From Gymnorhina tibicen (lineage: Eukaryota > Chordata > Aves > Passeriformes > Artamidae): a stretch of DNA of 64,000 nucleotides. Positions 1 to 32,445 of the stretch are shown here, piece by piece. The position numbers were made by a program, and so were the translations under genes. The stretch lies in the NCBI GenBank assembly GCA_013399875.1, contig VXAZ01002377.1, positions 210,281 through 274,280 on the forward strand, given 5' to 3'. Position 1 is the first letter of the stretch; every line of letters begins with the position of its first letter. The notes under the pieces are model-generated. The model was not told the DNA's origin. It searched no databases and saw only the letters and a list, made by a program, of their open reading frames with translations.

Positions 1-435
1 CTGCCACCTGGGGGGGGGAAGAAGAGCCCCTCTTCATCATCAGCCCCCCATTTTATCTTGGCTGTTTTCCACCCGCCTCTACAAAGCATTTGTAGGGGAT
101 GTGCCCACGTTCCCCGTGGATGGATGGACGGACAGGTGGATCAGCAGACAGGTCAATAAACAGATATTGCCCTTGTGCAGGTGCAGACATTCGGCTTCAC
201 CAGCCTGAGCAGCCAAGGGCGGCAGAACAGAAGCACCACTCTCTGTTTTGCTCACAACTCACAGCCCTGAGTTGTGCCTGCAGACAGAGCTGAAACCACA
301 CCACTGGATTCCCGGTTTCTGCCACAAGTCTCTCCTCTCCAGTGGGGATTTTAGTTGCAAACAATCCAGGTTAAACATGTGAATTAAGAAAAGGAAAAAA
401 ACCCAGAACCTGCCCCCCCCACCCAAACTAGCAAA

Positions 436-645
436 TCATAGAATTATAGAATGGTTGGAAGGGACCTTAAAGATCCCATTCCACTCCCTGCCACGGGCAG
501 GGACACCTTCCACTAGCCCAGGATGCTCCAAGCCCCGTCCAACCTGGCCTTGGACACTTCCAGGGATCCAGGGGCAGCCACAGCTTCTCTGGGCACCCTG
601 TGCCAGGGCCTCCCCACCCTCACAGGGAAGGATTTATTCCTAAGA
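436..645 (-). repeat. CR1 LINE 3' fragment
   Basis: Begins with the reversed octamer tail (catagaattatagaat), then the reversed CR1 3' end through 'cttggacacttccaggg' to a 5'-truncated end. Minus orientation. Confidence 0.9.
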
Positions 646-1525
646 CCTTATCGGGGTACCTGGTGTGTGATAAGCCTCTATCAGTGACAGCAGCAATATT
701 TCTTTGATGAGTGCTGGGGGCTGAAAAGGGAGATTGATGGAAAGCAGAGATTGCCAGGCTGAGTCCCGGACTTGGACTCGGAATTTATTGGGAAGGTGAG
801 CGGGTCTGTGCAGCCCGGGCCAGCACTGGGTAGCACCTATTAAAGCTTTTAGGTGCCTGTGGGTGAGGGCAGAGCAATTTTCCACTCCATGCAGATTCAC
901 ATGAGCCTCAGAACTCACATGTGGTTTCAAACAGGATACTCACACGTACTTTCCAATTTCTAACCTGTGTCAACACCCCTCTAGCACAAGGGCTGGTTTC
1001 TGCAGTGGAAAATGGAAAAATTGATGTAATTTCCTGACCTGATGCTAATGAGATAGGACCTGGTGCTCAGCCCGTTCCAGCCCAGAGTGTTTTCAAGCAT
1101 TTACCCTCAAGACTGACCACAGGATTGAGAGCATGGGCCGAGACTGTTCTAATTTTAACTCCCGCGGATGTCATCAGATCAAAAATTGCGCTCGAGAGGG
1201 TCAGGCGCCTGTTGGGCTGTGATGTCACCCCAACACCACAGACAAACAGATTGCACAATAGCTCAGTAGACTGCCCTTTCCTCCTGCTGCTGCTGCTGCT
1301 CCTCCCAGAGATACCCAGGCAATGTTTTGAGGCCCTGCCCTGGGGAGGTGGTGCTGGGTTGGGAGAGGGAAGGATGAAAGCTGTTTGTCCAGTTGATGCC
1401 AGTGCCTCAGGGATGGGTAAAATCCTTCCTACCCCATGCTGAGGGTGACTTCTGTGGGTTTTGCGTCATTGGGGTGTGAGGCTTTGGTCTGTGCTCAGTT
1501 GTCCTGGTCCTGGTGTGTGGTGCAG

Positions 1526-1704
1526 TTTGCCCAGAGAAGCTGTGGCTGCCCCTGGATCCCTGGAAGTGTCCAAGGCCAGGTTGGACAGGGCTTGGAGCAA
1601 CCTGGGATAGTGGGAGGTGTCCCTGCCCATGGCAGGGGGATGGAATGGGATGATTTTTCAGCTCCCTTCCAATCAAAACCATTCTGTGATTCCATAGTTC
1701 TGTA
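1526..1704 (+). repeat. CR1 LINE 3' fragment
   Basis: Plus-oriented CR1 3' end from 'cccagagaagctgtggctgc' to 'attctgtgattccatag'. Confidence 0.9.
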
Positions 1705-3054
1705 ACACTGATCAAAATCTTTGCTCTGAGTCACTCACAGATTGCTCTGGCTGCAGGAATTTCCTCCTGCACAGAAATGCATCAAGGCAGTTTCCGGGGA
1801 ATGCTCCCACTAAACCCAAGGGCTCAATAACATGCATAAATTGGGATAACTTTCCTTATCCTCAGGAATTTAAAACAAACCACAGGCTGTAATTCTCAAG
1901 AGAGGGAATGAAACAATGAAAGATGGAGGGAGGGAAGTGGGGATTTCAAGAGAGGAGGGAAGGAGGGCAGTAATTAAGTCAAAGACACTAAACAGGGAGG
2001 GTGCATTTGTCTCCATAACATCTCACAGACAACAACGAGGAAGCTGCAGATATGGAAGATTTATCAGTAGTGAAGAGGGAAGGAACAGAAGGAGGTTCCT
2101 CTGCACCCCTATGGACGGTTCAAAGTAAAAATGACAGAAGGTGGCACTGCTTTAAAGTATTTAAACCTTTCCATCCTGGTTAAAGCAAGAAGGAAACTCT
2201 TTCACTGTCACAAAACATCTCCTCAAATATTAAGATTCTCCAGTTGTTAATTCATGAAAAAGTAACTCTATTTAATGGCTGGAACCAGCGAACATTTACA
2301 CATTGTTTCCTCGGGTCCACTTTGCAAAGAGAGGCTGAGTGATCTTATGGATAAATCCCAGCCCTTTATTCAGCTTTATTCAGCCTGATGCTTCAGGTTT
2401 TTTTTTTTCCAATATTTCCTAATTAGCCTAACTCCACTCTGGATAAGCCAAATTCTGTCAACAGCTGTCTGGGACCAAAGGCCAGTGATTTTTCCATTCT
2501 CATTCTTCATGTGGTTTCCCTGATTTTGCCCTACTTGTGTTTAGAGGCACTTCCGGACTAAAACGTTACCGTGCAGCTGCTGCTATTAAGATTTGCAGCC
2601 TTTTAACTTAAAAGTTTATCTTCATAAAGAGCAATATTCCCAGATTTGAGGGTCAGAACATCCCTTGTGCCTCATCACCAGAAGGGCAGAACTGCCGGCC
2701 CTGCATTGGGAGTCTCTTTGTTGAGCTTTTGCTTCCTTTTTGGTAAAAAGAAAAAGAAACCTTTTTTTCCTGCTCAGCAAGGCAGAAAAGCAAAATAAAT
2801 AAAATCGGACTGAAATAAACTCAACCACTCTCCAAAAAACCCCAGACTCCAGATCTCTAGCCCTGCACTAAGCTATCAGGACAGAGCTGACATGCACAGG
2901 GACCCGAGAGGGACGAGGAGAATCCCTAAGAGAACACACCAGGAGGAGCTGTTTTTCTCCAGGATATCTGTGCTCTGACTGACTTCAGACTTGCAGGAAC
3001 TCCACTGAGGAAATAACAAATCTTGGATCCTTTTCCCAGCGACTGTTCACTGAC

Positions 3055-22198
<19,144 letters not shown>

Positions 22199-24587
22199 CC
22201 TGGAAGGAAGAGCAGAAATTCTTTTTTAATGAGACTGCTCTTGGGGAAAGGTGCGGGCACTGAGGGACAAAACACTCTTTGCATTCATGAAGAACAAATT
22301 TGAGAGGATCAGAATGCAGGACGGTGGGACAGTGAAGAGAGGAGTCTAAAACCATCCTGTCTGCAGTCCTGCCACCTTGGACCTTGTGAACCCCATGGTT
22401 TCTGTTCCCACATGACTCTGGTGTCTCACACTTTGCAAATGAGGTTCAGACAGACACTATAAGTAACCAGAGGGGAAAAAAGGAGGCACAAATGACTGCT
22501 TTGGATACATCCCCTCTCCAACGCAGAGATCCCCCAGCTGATACTGAACTTGCTCCAGAGCCGGGCGATGCCGGAGGGATGAAGATGGGTTTATCAACAG
22601 CCCTGTGCCGAGCTGTTCAGCTGCACCAGGGCTTCGGGAGGGTCACACAGTCCCTGGCCCAAGAGCGAGTCACCTCAGGCTGCTCAGAGCTTTCTGCAGC
22701 TCGTGTCCCTCCCACGCAGCAAGGGCAGCGTGCGGATGTGCACGGAACCAGTCCCGCTGTTCCTCACGTTTCGGCAGCACAGACTCGCACTTGGTTTGTC
22801 CAGGAAGCCACAGGACATCTTTGGAATGCTGTAAGAAGTTTAAGGAATATGGTGTAGCTTGCGTCCATCCTGCCTGTAAAGTGAGGGCTGAGGGCTTGTC
22901 TCATCCATCTGCAATACTCTGGGACTTTTTGATGGGCTCCAGAAAATGTGGATTAGGATTCTCTGCACCCTATGCATGTCTCAGACCTCCTGGACACCTC
23001 AAGGATCACCAGATACACATGAATCAAACTTTTTCCATGGGTCATCATCTGGTCTACATTAAGGTTTCCAGACTTGGGCTTGAGGACTGTTTGACTTTCC
23101 TCCTAGAAATGTAATTTCAGCTCCGATCAGGAATTCAAGGATAATAATGGGTCTGAGTAGCCAAAATGGCCAAACTGTGCTTGGAGCCTCAAAAATGAAG
23201 GAGCAGATGAAGTCAGTGTTACTGAAGTGCAACATCCAGTGCCAAAGTCTGCCCCAGTCCCTGCTTTGAATGAAAGGCATTGGATGGTGTGGGCTACATG
23301 CCCAAAAAACCCCGAAATCCAAACCCTGAATACTCATAGCTGTGCAGAGACACATTGACTCCTATTCTTGACAAAATACCTCAAGGTCTGCAGTGATCAT
23401 GGAGGATCAGGGACCTCAGGCCCAGGGACACCCCCAAATGTCAGTCTGGCACTGTGTCGTGGTAGTCAGACTCCAACCAGTGTGTTCAGAAAAGCTCCCA
23501 GCAAACCAGACTTACAGGAAAAAATATTCCAGTAAAAGCAACTTTTTTTTTTGCTTTCTAGCATGGATCTAATATTTCAAAATCTGGAACTCTGAAATGA
23601 GGTTCCAAATGGAGCCATCACAGTATTTTAAGGTGTTATTTTTCTGAATGTTTTCTCCTTTCTGCCTCATTTTTGTTATCACTGATAAAGAGAAAAATGG
23701 AAGGAATTGATGAAATATTTCAGGATAGCCCAATATACATTTTTCCCCCATCCAAAACTTTTTCACCTCTGAGCTTTCCTTTGACCTGGGTTTACAGATG
23801 GCCCATCCATCTGTCCCCAGGCCTCAGCTCTGCTCCAGGCACTGACAGCACGGGCAGAGGGGGAGTTTCACCTATTAAATCAACCAGAGCAGTTCCTGCA
23901 GCAATTTCATTTTCATTTGGCAGCCTCCAGGTTGCACCCAGGGCTTGCTCTGCTTGGCAGATCTGGCGGTGCAATGGCACATGATTTATTAGGGGAACTT
24001 TCCCTGCTCTTCCACCCAACACTTTGTGCCAGGATTTCTGATTCTGAATGGGGTTCTTTGCCATGAGAGTGGCTGGAATTTTCTTTTTACCCAGGGAAGA
24101 GCAAGTATCATTTTAATTAAGGCTGGATGATGGACAAGTTTTAGGTGTCACTCATTACCAGCCATGAAAGACAGAAAATCCATCTGCATGTTGGACATTG
24201 ATCTGTGCTCCCTGTTACAGTCTCTCTGGAAAATCCTGGGATCTTTGATACACTCTGCTCCCAAAGGAGAGATGATTCATGCAATTACCATGTTTTTGGC
24301 AGATTTAGGGAACGTGAGATATAGCACGAGTCAGCAACTTGCTTTGACTGCCAGTCATGTCACCAGGATGATCTTATGAGAGGACTGATGGATCATCTAT
24401 GGGATCATGGATGCATCTTTTGGGGTTTTCAGTTCCTCTCAATGCGTGATGGCAACGAAAGATATTTGGGTCTTCAAAGACATCCTCCCACACACATCCT
24501 CCCTCTCCCCTTCCGCTCTATGTCAGGCAATTTAGTTCATCCAAACATAAGAACACCAAGTGTTCACATAGTCAATGGAATACATAA

Positions 24588-24624
24588 TCAATAATAATAA
24601 TAATAATAATTATAATAATAATAA

Positions 24625-24665
<41 letters not shown>

Positions 24666-24666
24666 A
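24588..24666 (+). repeat. (AAT)n then (AGT)n microsatellite
   Basis: About 40 bp of AAT units switching cleanly to about 38 bp of AGT units, 2.4 kb upstream of the BLK start codon and about 310 bp from the candidate first exon. Confidence 0.95.
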
Positions 24667-24971
24667 TATATTTGCAATGATTTTGGGGCCTGCAAAAGGT
24701 TATAAGATGCTGCTGGAGACTTGACCCACTGGATCAGCTGATCTTCCAAAATGGAAGGCAGCTTCTGGATGGGTCTTCACCCTGGCAGGCACACCTGCAG
24801 GACATCCAGCCCGAAGATGGGGAACACTCACTTTTGAGTGGGTGAGTAAAAGCTCTCGGATCTGGTCAAAATACAGAAATAAATCCTAAAGTAGCTCCAT
24901 AGGTGCTTTGCAATTGTGAATCCTGCAGGGCCAAAGACTGAAAATCTGCTTTTCTAACTGAACTTGCTTAC

Positions 24972-25050
24972 ATCGTAATCCTTTAGTCACAGGCTGTTGA
25001 TCAAATCTGAGACTAAGTGGAGTGAGCCACGCTTAGATTTCTTTGAGCAG
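24972..25050 (-). other. Candidate BLK untranslated first exon (5' end undefined)
   Basis: On the minus strand the sequence ...AAGGATTACGAT is followed by gtaagc, a fair donor (GT at 24971-24970). It lies 2.8 kb upstream of the first coding exon acceptor. A PU.1-like purine box and an AP-1-like site sit just upstream, where a TATA-less lymphoid promoter would place them. The transcription start is unknown, so the upper boundary is a guess. Similar donors occur by chance, so this is a hypothesis. Confidence 0.3.
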
Positions 25051-25080
25051 TTTAGAAAGCGAGGAAGTCTCATGACTCAA
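25051..25080. promoter_or_regulatory. PU.1-like and AP-1-like motif pair, candidate BLK promoter or enhancer
   Basis: The plus strand reads GAAAGCGAGGAAGT (about 25055-25068), close to the purine-rich PU.1/ETS consensus, followed within a few bases by TGACTCA (25073-25079), a perfect AP-1 heptamer. PU.1 commonly drives TATA-less promoters in B and myeloid cells, which fits BLK expression. Motif presence is seen directly; function is inferred. Confidence 0.35.
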
Positions 25081-26228
25081 CAGGAGAAACTACGACCTGG
25101 TGACACCATAGCCATTGCAGTAGATGATGGAGCTGTTATTCAGATATTTATCGGCAATAATTACTGTATTAGCTGTAAATCTAATCATAATCACCCACAT
25201 CATCACCATGTCCTACTTCTCCCACTGAGGCGAGAGCCCTCTCTCACCTACTGTGAAGGCCTGGAGGAACATCAACCTCAGCATGGCCCACCAGAGGCTT
25301 GGGGCCATCCCTGCTCCTCTGGCAGGGTTTGAGAGGAAGGGGGACCACGACTTGTCCTGTGCACCCCTGTGGGGACATTGCAGCCCTTTCTGCACCCTGC
25401 TGGGACTGCAAACACCTCTCTGCACCCTTGCACAGGCTCAGCTTCGTCCCCACGCACGTGTCGGAGACACAGCCGTGCAAAAGCAGCTCGGAGAGGGGAA
25501 CAACACGGCCCACCTCGGGTCAAGCCTCTCACAAAGGTCACTCGCTCCCACCCACGCACAGAAGGGGTTAGAACAGCTCTGGGGATTCACAGGCCCTACA
25601 AAGGCACCAGTCCCACTCTTCCAGTCGCCTCCGACACCTTCAGCAGCCAACGCCGCCATCCTTCAGGCCAGCAGGTGTTTTACAAAACCCTGAAATAGTC
25701 CTGCAGACAAATGTTATTGGATACAGAGAGCTGCTGGTTCCCATTTCACAGCTGGTGGAACCTTCCAGTGTTGTAAAGTAATTTTATTTTCAAAAATAAA
25801 GGCGGCTAAGTTGAGTGTATGTTGTGCCAACGTGTTTCTGCTTCTGATTAGTGCTTTTTAAAATTATCTTCACAGTAAAAAACAAATGAGAAAAGCTCAG
25901 AGTAGTTCTTCCACTCTGTTTTTATTTTTTTTTCCAGTGGAGAGGAGCACTGGGGAGAACACAGTAACTCAGAAAAGCAAGGAAATCTCCTTTTGTGAAT
26001 TTATAGTTTTTCACATCTAAAAATGTTCATTTATATTTAATAACTGAGAGGGGGGAAAACTGATTTCCTTGAACCCCCAAATTTATAAAACAAGTTCTTT
26101 TTAAAGTGACCAGAAATCAAAGCAGAACAAAAAAGTTTTAAGGCAACACAAAGTTTTTCCATATTCTTCTTCATCAGGAACTGTAGTGATAGGACAAACA
26201 GTAATGGGTTTAACTGGAAGAATTGAAA

Positions 26229-26461
26229 TTTAGGTTCTATATACAGAAGAAATTCTTCCCTGTGAGGGTGGGGAGGCCCTGGCACAGGGTGCCCAGAGAA
26301 GCTGTGGCTGCCCCTGGATCCCTGGCAGTGTCCAAGGCCAGGTTGGACGGGGCTTGGAGCAACCTGGGATAGCGGAAGGTGTCCCTGCCCATGGCAGGGG
26401 GTGGGAATGGGATGATCTTTAAGGTCGCTTCTGACCCAAACCATTCTGGGATTTTATGACT
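26229..26461 (+). repeat. CR1 LINE 3' fragment
   Basis: From 'agaagaaattcttccctgtg' to 'ccattctgggattttatgac'; a well-preserved copy. Confidence 0.9.
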
Positions 26462-26527
26462 CTTTATGCATTAAAAAAAATTAGCAACAATACAGTTTTA
26501 GAAACAAAATGGTGTTGTTCTTGGTCT

Positions 26528-26608
26528 GGTCCTGTGCAGGCTGAGGAGTTGGACTCCTTAATCCTTATAAGTCCCCTCCAACTCAGGATCATCTGTGATT
26601 TTATGAGT
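26528..26608 (+). repeat. CR1 LINE tail fragment
   Basis: Tail 'ggctgaggagttggactcc' to 'catctgtgattttatgag', matching the 55385 copy type. Confidence 0.6.
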
Positions 26609-26938
26609 CCAACTTAGCTGCTAAGTCATGAGTAACAAATATTTGATGCAGAGGTGTTCCTGGAAGAGCCAGGCTGAAGAAGCCAGCAGTCACCAGGACA
26701 ATGAGCTCTGTGGTGCACCCAGCCCTGAGTTCGTGGGACAGATGTGCAGGTCACAGGAACACTTGGTTGCATGGGCGGAACCTCTAAAACGTGCTTACTG
26801 CCCACGCTGGGGGATGACAGAACTTAATTTTAGCGACCTTCAGAGGGGTAGTTGAGGTGGCATTTCGGCTGGAGAGAGATGGATGTGGGTACGAATGTTC
26901 CTGCAGGAATGGGTCAGAAGGAGCTCTTCTGAAGAGCA

Positions 26939-27245
26939 TTGAATTACAGAATATGCTAGGTTGGAAGGAACCCACAAGGATCATCGATCCAGCTCCTGGC
27001 CCTGCACAGACACCCCAACAATCCCACCCTGTGCATCCCTGAGAGCATTATCCAAACACTCCTGGAGCTCTGGCAGCCTTGGGGCCGTGCCCGTTCCCTG
27101 GAGAGCCTGTTCAGTACCCGACCACCCTCTGGGGGAAGAACCTTTCCCTGATATCCAACCCAAACCTCTCTGGACTCAGTTTCATGCCACTGCCTCAGGT
27201 TCTGTCATTTCAAACCTTTGTCCATCTCATTTTCACAGAGAGCAG
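26939..27245 (-). repeat. CR1 LINE 3' fragment (third subfamily)
   Basis: Shares 'cccacaaggatcatcgatcc', 'gacaccccaacaatcccac' and 'cctggagctctggcagcc' with the copy at 20311. Confidence 0.85.
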
Positions 27246-28290
27246 CCCTGCACCACCTACTGCCGTTGGCTGCTTTCCTCTACCAGGGCAAAAGAGATCC
27301 AAAGTGGATTCTGATGTGAACCCAGAACTTTGTGCAGGAGGGATGTGGATGACACTGACAGGCAGCCTTGGAATTGCGTGGGCGGGTACAGGAAAGGAAA
27401 CAAGAGCAAATCGAGAAGAAAAGCAGAAGTCTTGGCTCACCATTTGCCTCAACCCCATGAAACTGCCATGGAAAACGAGGTTAACACCCAAGCAAGCCAA
27501 TAGAGTTTCACTCTGAGGGCAGCTCCAAAAAAACCCCTAAGCCTACTGAAATCACAGAATGAGCCCCCTTTCCATCCAGATTCTGCAGTGGGTGCAACAA
27601 AGTGTTTTAACAGTTCACCAAGATCAGATATTTCAATTCATTGTAAATCTTAAGAATGTCTCTTTTTTTAAGAACACATTTTTTAAAAGGAAATGGGTTC
27701 AAAAACCCTAAAAAATTACTTTGAAAATGCAGATCTAACCTATTATGGTGTTAAATGCTGAATTTCTCTTTGCAAGTCCTCCCCCATCCTGAAAGAATTG
27801 CTGAAATCAATTCACTTCAGATGCAATAATTTAAGTATTCCAGATTTGCATTTTTGCATCAGCGAGGAGCGAAAAAGTTCAGTAAAAAAAAAAATTTCCT
27901 CCACTTCTCAGCACATCACAGATGCATTCAATTCTCTTTTCCGTCAATAAAATAGCTCTTCAAAACACTTCCTGACCTGGCACCCTTGGGTTGCTTTGCA
28001 AGACACAAAATTGAAGAATTACTGAAGATCTTGGTGGATCAGCTCCTTAAATAAGAAGGAAGATTTGCTGCTGACGCGTTTTTTTTGCTGTGACTGTTTT
28101 CTACTTCTGCTGGGTTTCGGTCGAGTCCTTTTTAGCTCCTATTTTGAAATAATTTGCGGCTTTGTTGCTAAGAGGAGGTAAGAAGACAACTCGGAACCAA
28201 TGTGCTGTGCTATAAAGAGCACTGAAACCATGAACAAGGTCTTTCTCAGAGGCAGAAGGTGGAGGCTATGGCCACCATCCTCTGTAACAC

Positions 28291-28441
28291 GGTGGCCAAA
28301 CTCTGGCTGCCCCACCCCTGGAGGTGTTCACGGCTAGGGTGGATGGGGCTGGGAGCAACCTGGTCTAGTGGAAGGTGTCCCTGCCCATGGCTTTAAGGTC
28401 CCTTCCAATCGAATCCAAACCATTCTATGGTTCCATGATTC
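28291..28441 (+). repeat. CR1 LINE 3' fragment
   Basis: Degenerate plus copy 'ctggctgccccacccctgg' to 'ccattctatggttccatgat' with internal deletions. Confidence 0.8.
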
Positions 28442-31400
28442 CAGCACTGCTGTCCCCGTGAAGAGCTGGAGAGCCCAGAGCAAGAAGCATCGTGGCTCTT
28501 GCTGGGGAGAGAAGCAGATGTCGGGTTTCCATGTTGAATCCTCGCTGAAGAACTAGGAATATCCTACTGGCAGTGTTCAGACCCATTCCAGTCCTGATCT
28601 TTGATGGATACCAGGCTGTGTTTGTGCATTGAGGGCTCTCTCAAACACTCCGGTCCATGTAAAAGGTCCTTGAGGGAAGGTGAGGAACCCCCAGGAGCAG
28701 CCGGGCTCTTCCTCTCAGGTGAGGTGCTGATGTTGGTGCTGGTCCATCATAAAACCTCTCACACCCGAAGAACCCCAAGGTAGCTGTAGGTGCCTCCTTC
28801 TCCTGGCCCCATCCTCCTCCTTCCCCACTCCAGTGCATCCCACCTCCCTGTCTTGGACCCTGTCCAGGTCCCAGTCTTGAGCACAGCCGGTGTGGCCAAG
28901 TTGTCTTGGAAATATCTGTTCCCTGCCAGCCCAGGACAGACCAACAACAAATCTGGGAGCTTGCGGTCCCATGATTTATCCCTAAGTGAGGGGTGCGCAT
29001 TTCAGGAAAGAGACTGAAGCCCACTTGCTTATTTTAGAATCTCCTGCTGCAGTCCAAGCCAGCTTTCCATTTCCATTACAACTTATATCTGCCCTAAATC
29101 TACCATTTTTCTTAGGCCATGATTTGCAGGTGAACCTGGCCCAAGCAAACGAACCAAGCACAAAATCCGTCTGTTCCAGGCCTTTCTGAAGAGCTGGGAC
29201 AATCCATGGGAGAAGGATGTGTGAGGCTGGGAGTGTGTGGGAGCGCACACATCTCCAGGACTTTGAGTTTAAGCAGACGCAGAAAGTTTTTTGACAGGGA
29301 ATTAAAAAAAAAAATAAAGAGAAGATGATAATCAAAGCTTTTTGCTCACGCCAGAAGTAGAAAACAGCCTCCTGTTGCCAGAGTGGTCATTCCCTAATCA
29401 AAACATCTGTCTGGAGGAAAAATGGCTGCTTACATTGAGCTTTGCGTCCTGCTGGAAGCCAACAGATGCTCGGCTGGGCTGCAGGAGGCTGCGGGCCAGG
29501 AAACAGAGCCAGGGATCAGGGTCTTGGAGAGGGGAAAAGCAGGAGGGCAGACCTTCAACACACTTTCCTCATGAGCTCAGCCCAGTTGTTCCAGCAGCCA
29601 AGTGGAATGTCTGCTGGGAATGTCTCAGCAGGACTTGGGAGATGTGGGATGCACTGGAATGGCCAAGAAGGAGGAGGGAAGGCACAGCTCTTTGGGTACC
29701 TGAAGCAACTCCGTGATTCACCAGGTGTGACAGGTTTTATGACAAAACTGCATTTCCTGACAGAAAGTCCTGCAGCGCCTAGAATTTCAACCCAAATTTC
29801 AACCCAAACCTCTCTCTGCCCAGTGTTGGTGTGGGCCGAATTGTGGATGGGTTCTGGGGGAGTCGGAGCACAGCAGGGAGAAATCCCCACTGAAGGCCAT
29901 CCCTATCTGACATCCAAACCCTACGGAAGTGGGCACGGGCTGTGGTCCCTTGCCCAGAATCCCTGAAGCTCCATTTCACAGCACTTGGAGGACACATCAC
30001 AGGGATGTGGGGAGGTCCTGGCCCTCCCAGCCCTCAGAACACGAGGAGATGGATGGGATGTTCCTCCACACCTCTGTATGTGGCCTTCTGCCCCAGGAAA
30101 GGTCCTTGCTGGAGGCCCTGCATCCCAGAGGATGACTTTTCCTAGGAAGAGGACAGCATTTTATAGGACCAAGAGGAGAAATAAAGCCAGTGGCAGGCTG
30201 GTGCTCAGGAATTCGATTCCTTGGATCGGGTCTCAGAGGGAACGATGCTCCCTCCCACCACCCTCAGCTGAGGCAAAGGGCTATAGGGGAAGATGTGCAT
30301 CTCCAATTCCCCACCTGAGCACATCCAACTGCGTGTCAGGAGTAACTACGGGACGCCAGAGCACTTCCCTACTCATCACAGCTGTGTCCAGCTCCAGCCA
30401 GCCTTCCCCACACGTAAATCCTCTCTTCCCCTCCAGGCCCTGGGGGACAGGGGAGGATGGGAGTGCCAGGATGTGCACACCTGGCACTTCTTTGTCCTCA
30501 CCTCCTTTTGCAGCAGACCAAGGGAACAGCATCCCTGCAAACCATCCCTCGGTGCCGGACCCAGCAGTTGCTGGGAAGTGCCTCCATCATCTCTTTAACC
30601 CGCAGATTGTGGGGAAAGGAAATAGGACAAGGAGGGGTGGGAGAGTGGGTGAAGACAGAGAAGAACCTGCTGGGCCTCTCCCCACCCTCAGGGGAATGTG
30701 GATGGGGGTGGGATGTTCCCGACTTGCCTGCTTCCTACGCTGCTGCTCCTGGGGACACGGTCCGAGGACGCACGAGCCACTGGTCGGACCCATGACAGAT
30801 GCTCCATGGGGCTGAAGGCCCTTCCCAAATTTTCCTGTTAGAGGCCTCTGGCTTCCACCACATCCACACCATCCATGGGACCGACAGCTTTACGCCCCCA
30901 GATCGCAGGAGCAGCCTGGTTTTGCAAATGCTTTTAATGGGCTTTCTTTTTTTAATCAGGTCTTTGTGTCAGAACTGACTCTTTTCTCCCCCCCTAAGGA
31001 TTCCTTGCTCTATTTTGAATAAAAAAATGATCACCTGGGAGGGGGTGGGAGTTGCACTTCCCAGACAACCTGGCCAATGAAAACAGCAACGGCGAAGGCG
31101 AGAAACACAAAGAGAATCCAGACACAAAGCCCAGCAAACACCACAGGCTATTAACAGCTGTCATTAAAAGCAGCGAAAACAACTGTGAATGGATTGTGCC
31201 TCCACTATGCAAACCACCAAATTTTAGGAAACAACCCAAAAAACTGGGTTTGCAATGATCTTTCCTTCCTGTGACTAAAAAAGACCTTTTTCTGACGAAA
31301 CACATCTTCTTCCAGCCAGCCCCATCCCTCTATGAACCTACTCAACCATAGCAGCGTGGTCTAACGAATGAAGACCTGGTCAGGGACTTGTGGGTGGCTC

Positions 31401-32096
31401 TGAGGAAGTGACTTTCTCATTTTGCCTCAGCACGTTCAATTGAGAGACCAAAACTCTGTCCTGGGAGATAAATGTTGTATAAGAAGCAGGATTTGTTTCT
31501 ACAGAGGCTTCCCAGGGTGGGCGTGTAACAAGCTGGCTCCTCCGAGGTGTTTTCAGTGTATTTTCTTAAGCTGTTGCAGACATGAGGCCCCAAAAGCCAC
31601 TGTGTAGACCTCTGTGGGTAATTGCATGACGACACCTTTGCGCTGGACGTGGCAGCAGGAGGGAAAAGGACGCTTGGTCTCGGCCAGCTTGAGGCTGGGA
31701 TGACCTCACGTCATTTACACTTCAGCTGCCCCCACCGAGCAGGACAAACACGAGCCGACGTCTGCCGGGTGTGATGCACAAGATAAAGGTCACCCCACGC
31801 TGGTGATGTTGTTTACAGGAGGAAAAGCTTCACGGGGCAGATCTGAGCTGAGGTCACGGCAGAAGACCTTTACCAGCCATAGGACACAAAGACAACAAGA
31901 GGGTGGCTGAGGACACGATGATGTGTGAGGTGGGGGCGGCTGCTCCAGGGTACACGTGCCTGGTTTCCATCCCTCTGGAAACATGGGATGGAAATCAGCC
32001 TTGGCTCTGCCACTGTGCTCCTGACAAAGGAAGACAACCCCATGGAGAGCTGCAAGTCCTTGGGGGTCATACTGTGTCCCTAGTCCTGGAGGGTCA

Positions 32097-32445
32097 GCAC
32101 AGAATCTCAGAATCTTTAAATCCCAGAATCCCAGAATAGTTTGAGATTGGAAGGAACCTCTGAAGATCACCCAATCCAACTCTCTTGCTAAGGCAGGATC
32201 ACCTATAACAGGTGACACAGGAACACCTCCAGGTGGGTTTGGAATGTCTCCAGACTGGGAACTCCACGCCCTCCCTGGGCAGCTGTTCCAGTGCTCTGAT
32301 ACATTCAACATGAAGTATTTCTTCCTCGTGGCTGAGATGGAACATCTTGTGGTTAATTTATGGCCACTTCTCCTCATCCTGTGGCTGGGCACCACTGAAA
32401 AGAGCCTGGCACCATCCTCTGACACGCTCCAAGCCTGGGTGACTC
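32097..32445 (-). repeat. CR1 LINE 3' fragment (fourth subfamily)
   Basis: Reversed tail 'cacagaatctcagaatcttt', then 'gattggaaggaacctctgaa' and 'ctccacgccctccctgggc', extending about 350 bp. Confidence 0.8.

Larger units (their letters stand above)
1..3054 (-). other. BLK intron after the 77-nt exon, running off the left edge
   Basis: About 3 kb with no recognisable kinase exon. I looked on the minus strand for coding of the HRDLRAAN, DFGLAR and tail segments and saw none. It holds two CR1 fragments, a short CTG run near 1285, and T-rich stretches near 2400 and 2765. The rest looks like unique intronic sequence. Confidence 0.7.

Noticed and set aside
24997..25332. 111-codon plus-strand frame with a protein-like N-terminal half
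   Set aside because: No family match, and it overlaps the candidate control region. Kept only as regulatory DNA.
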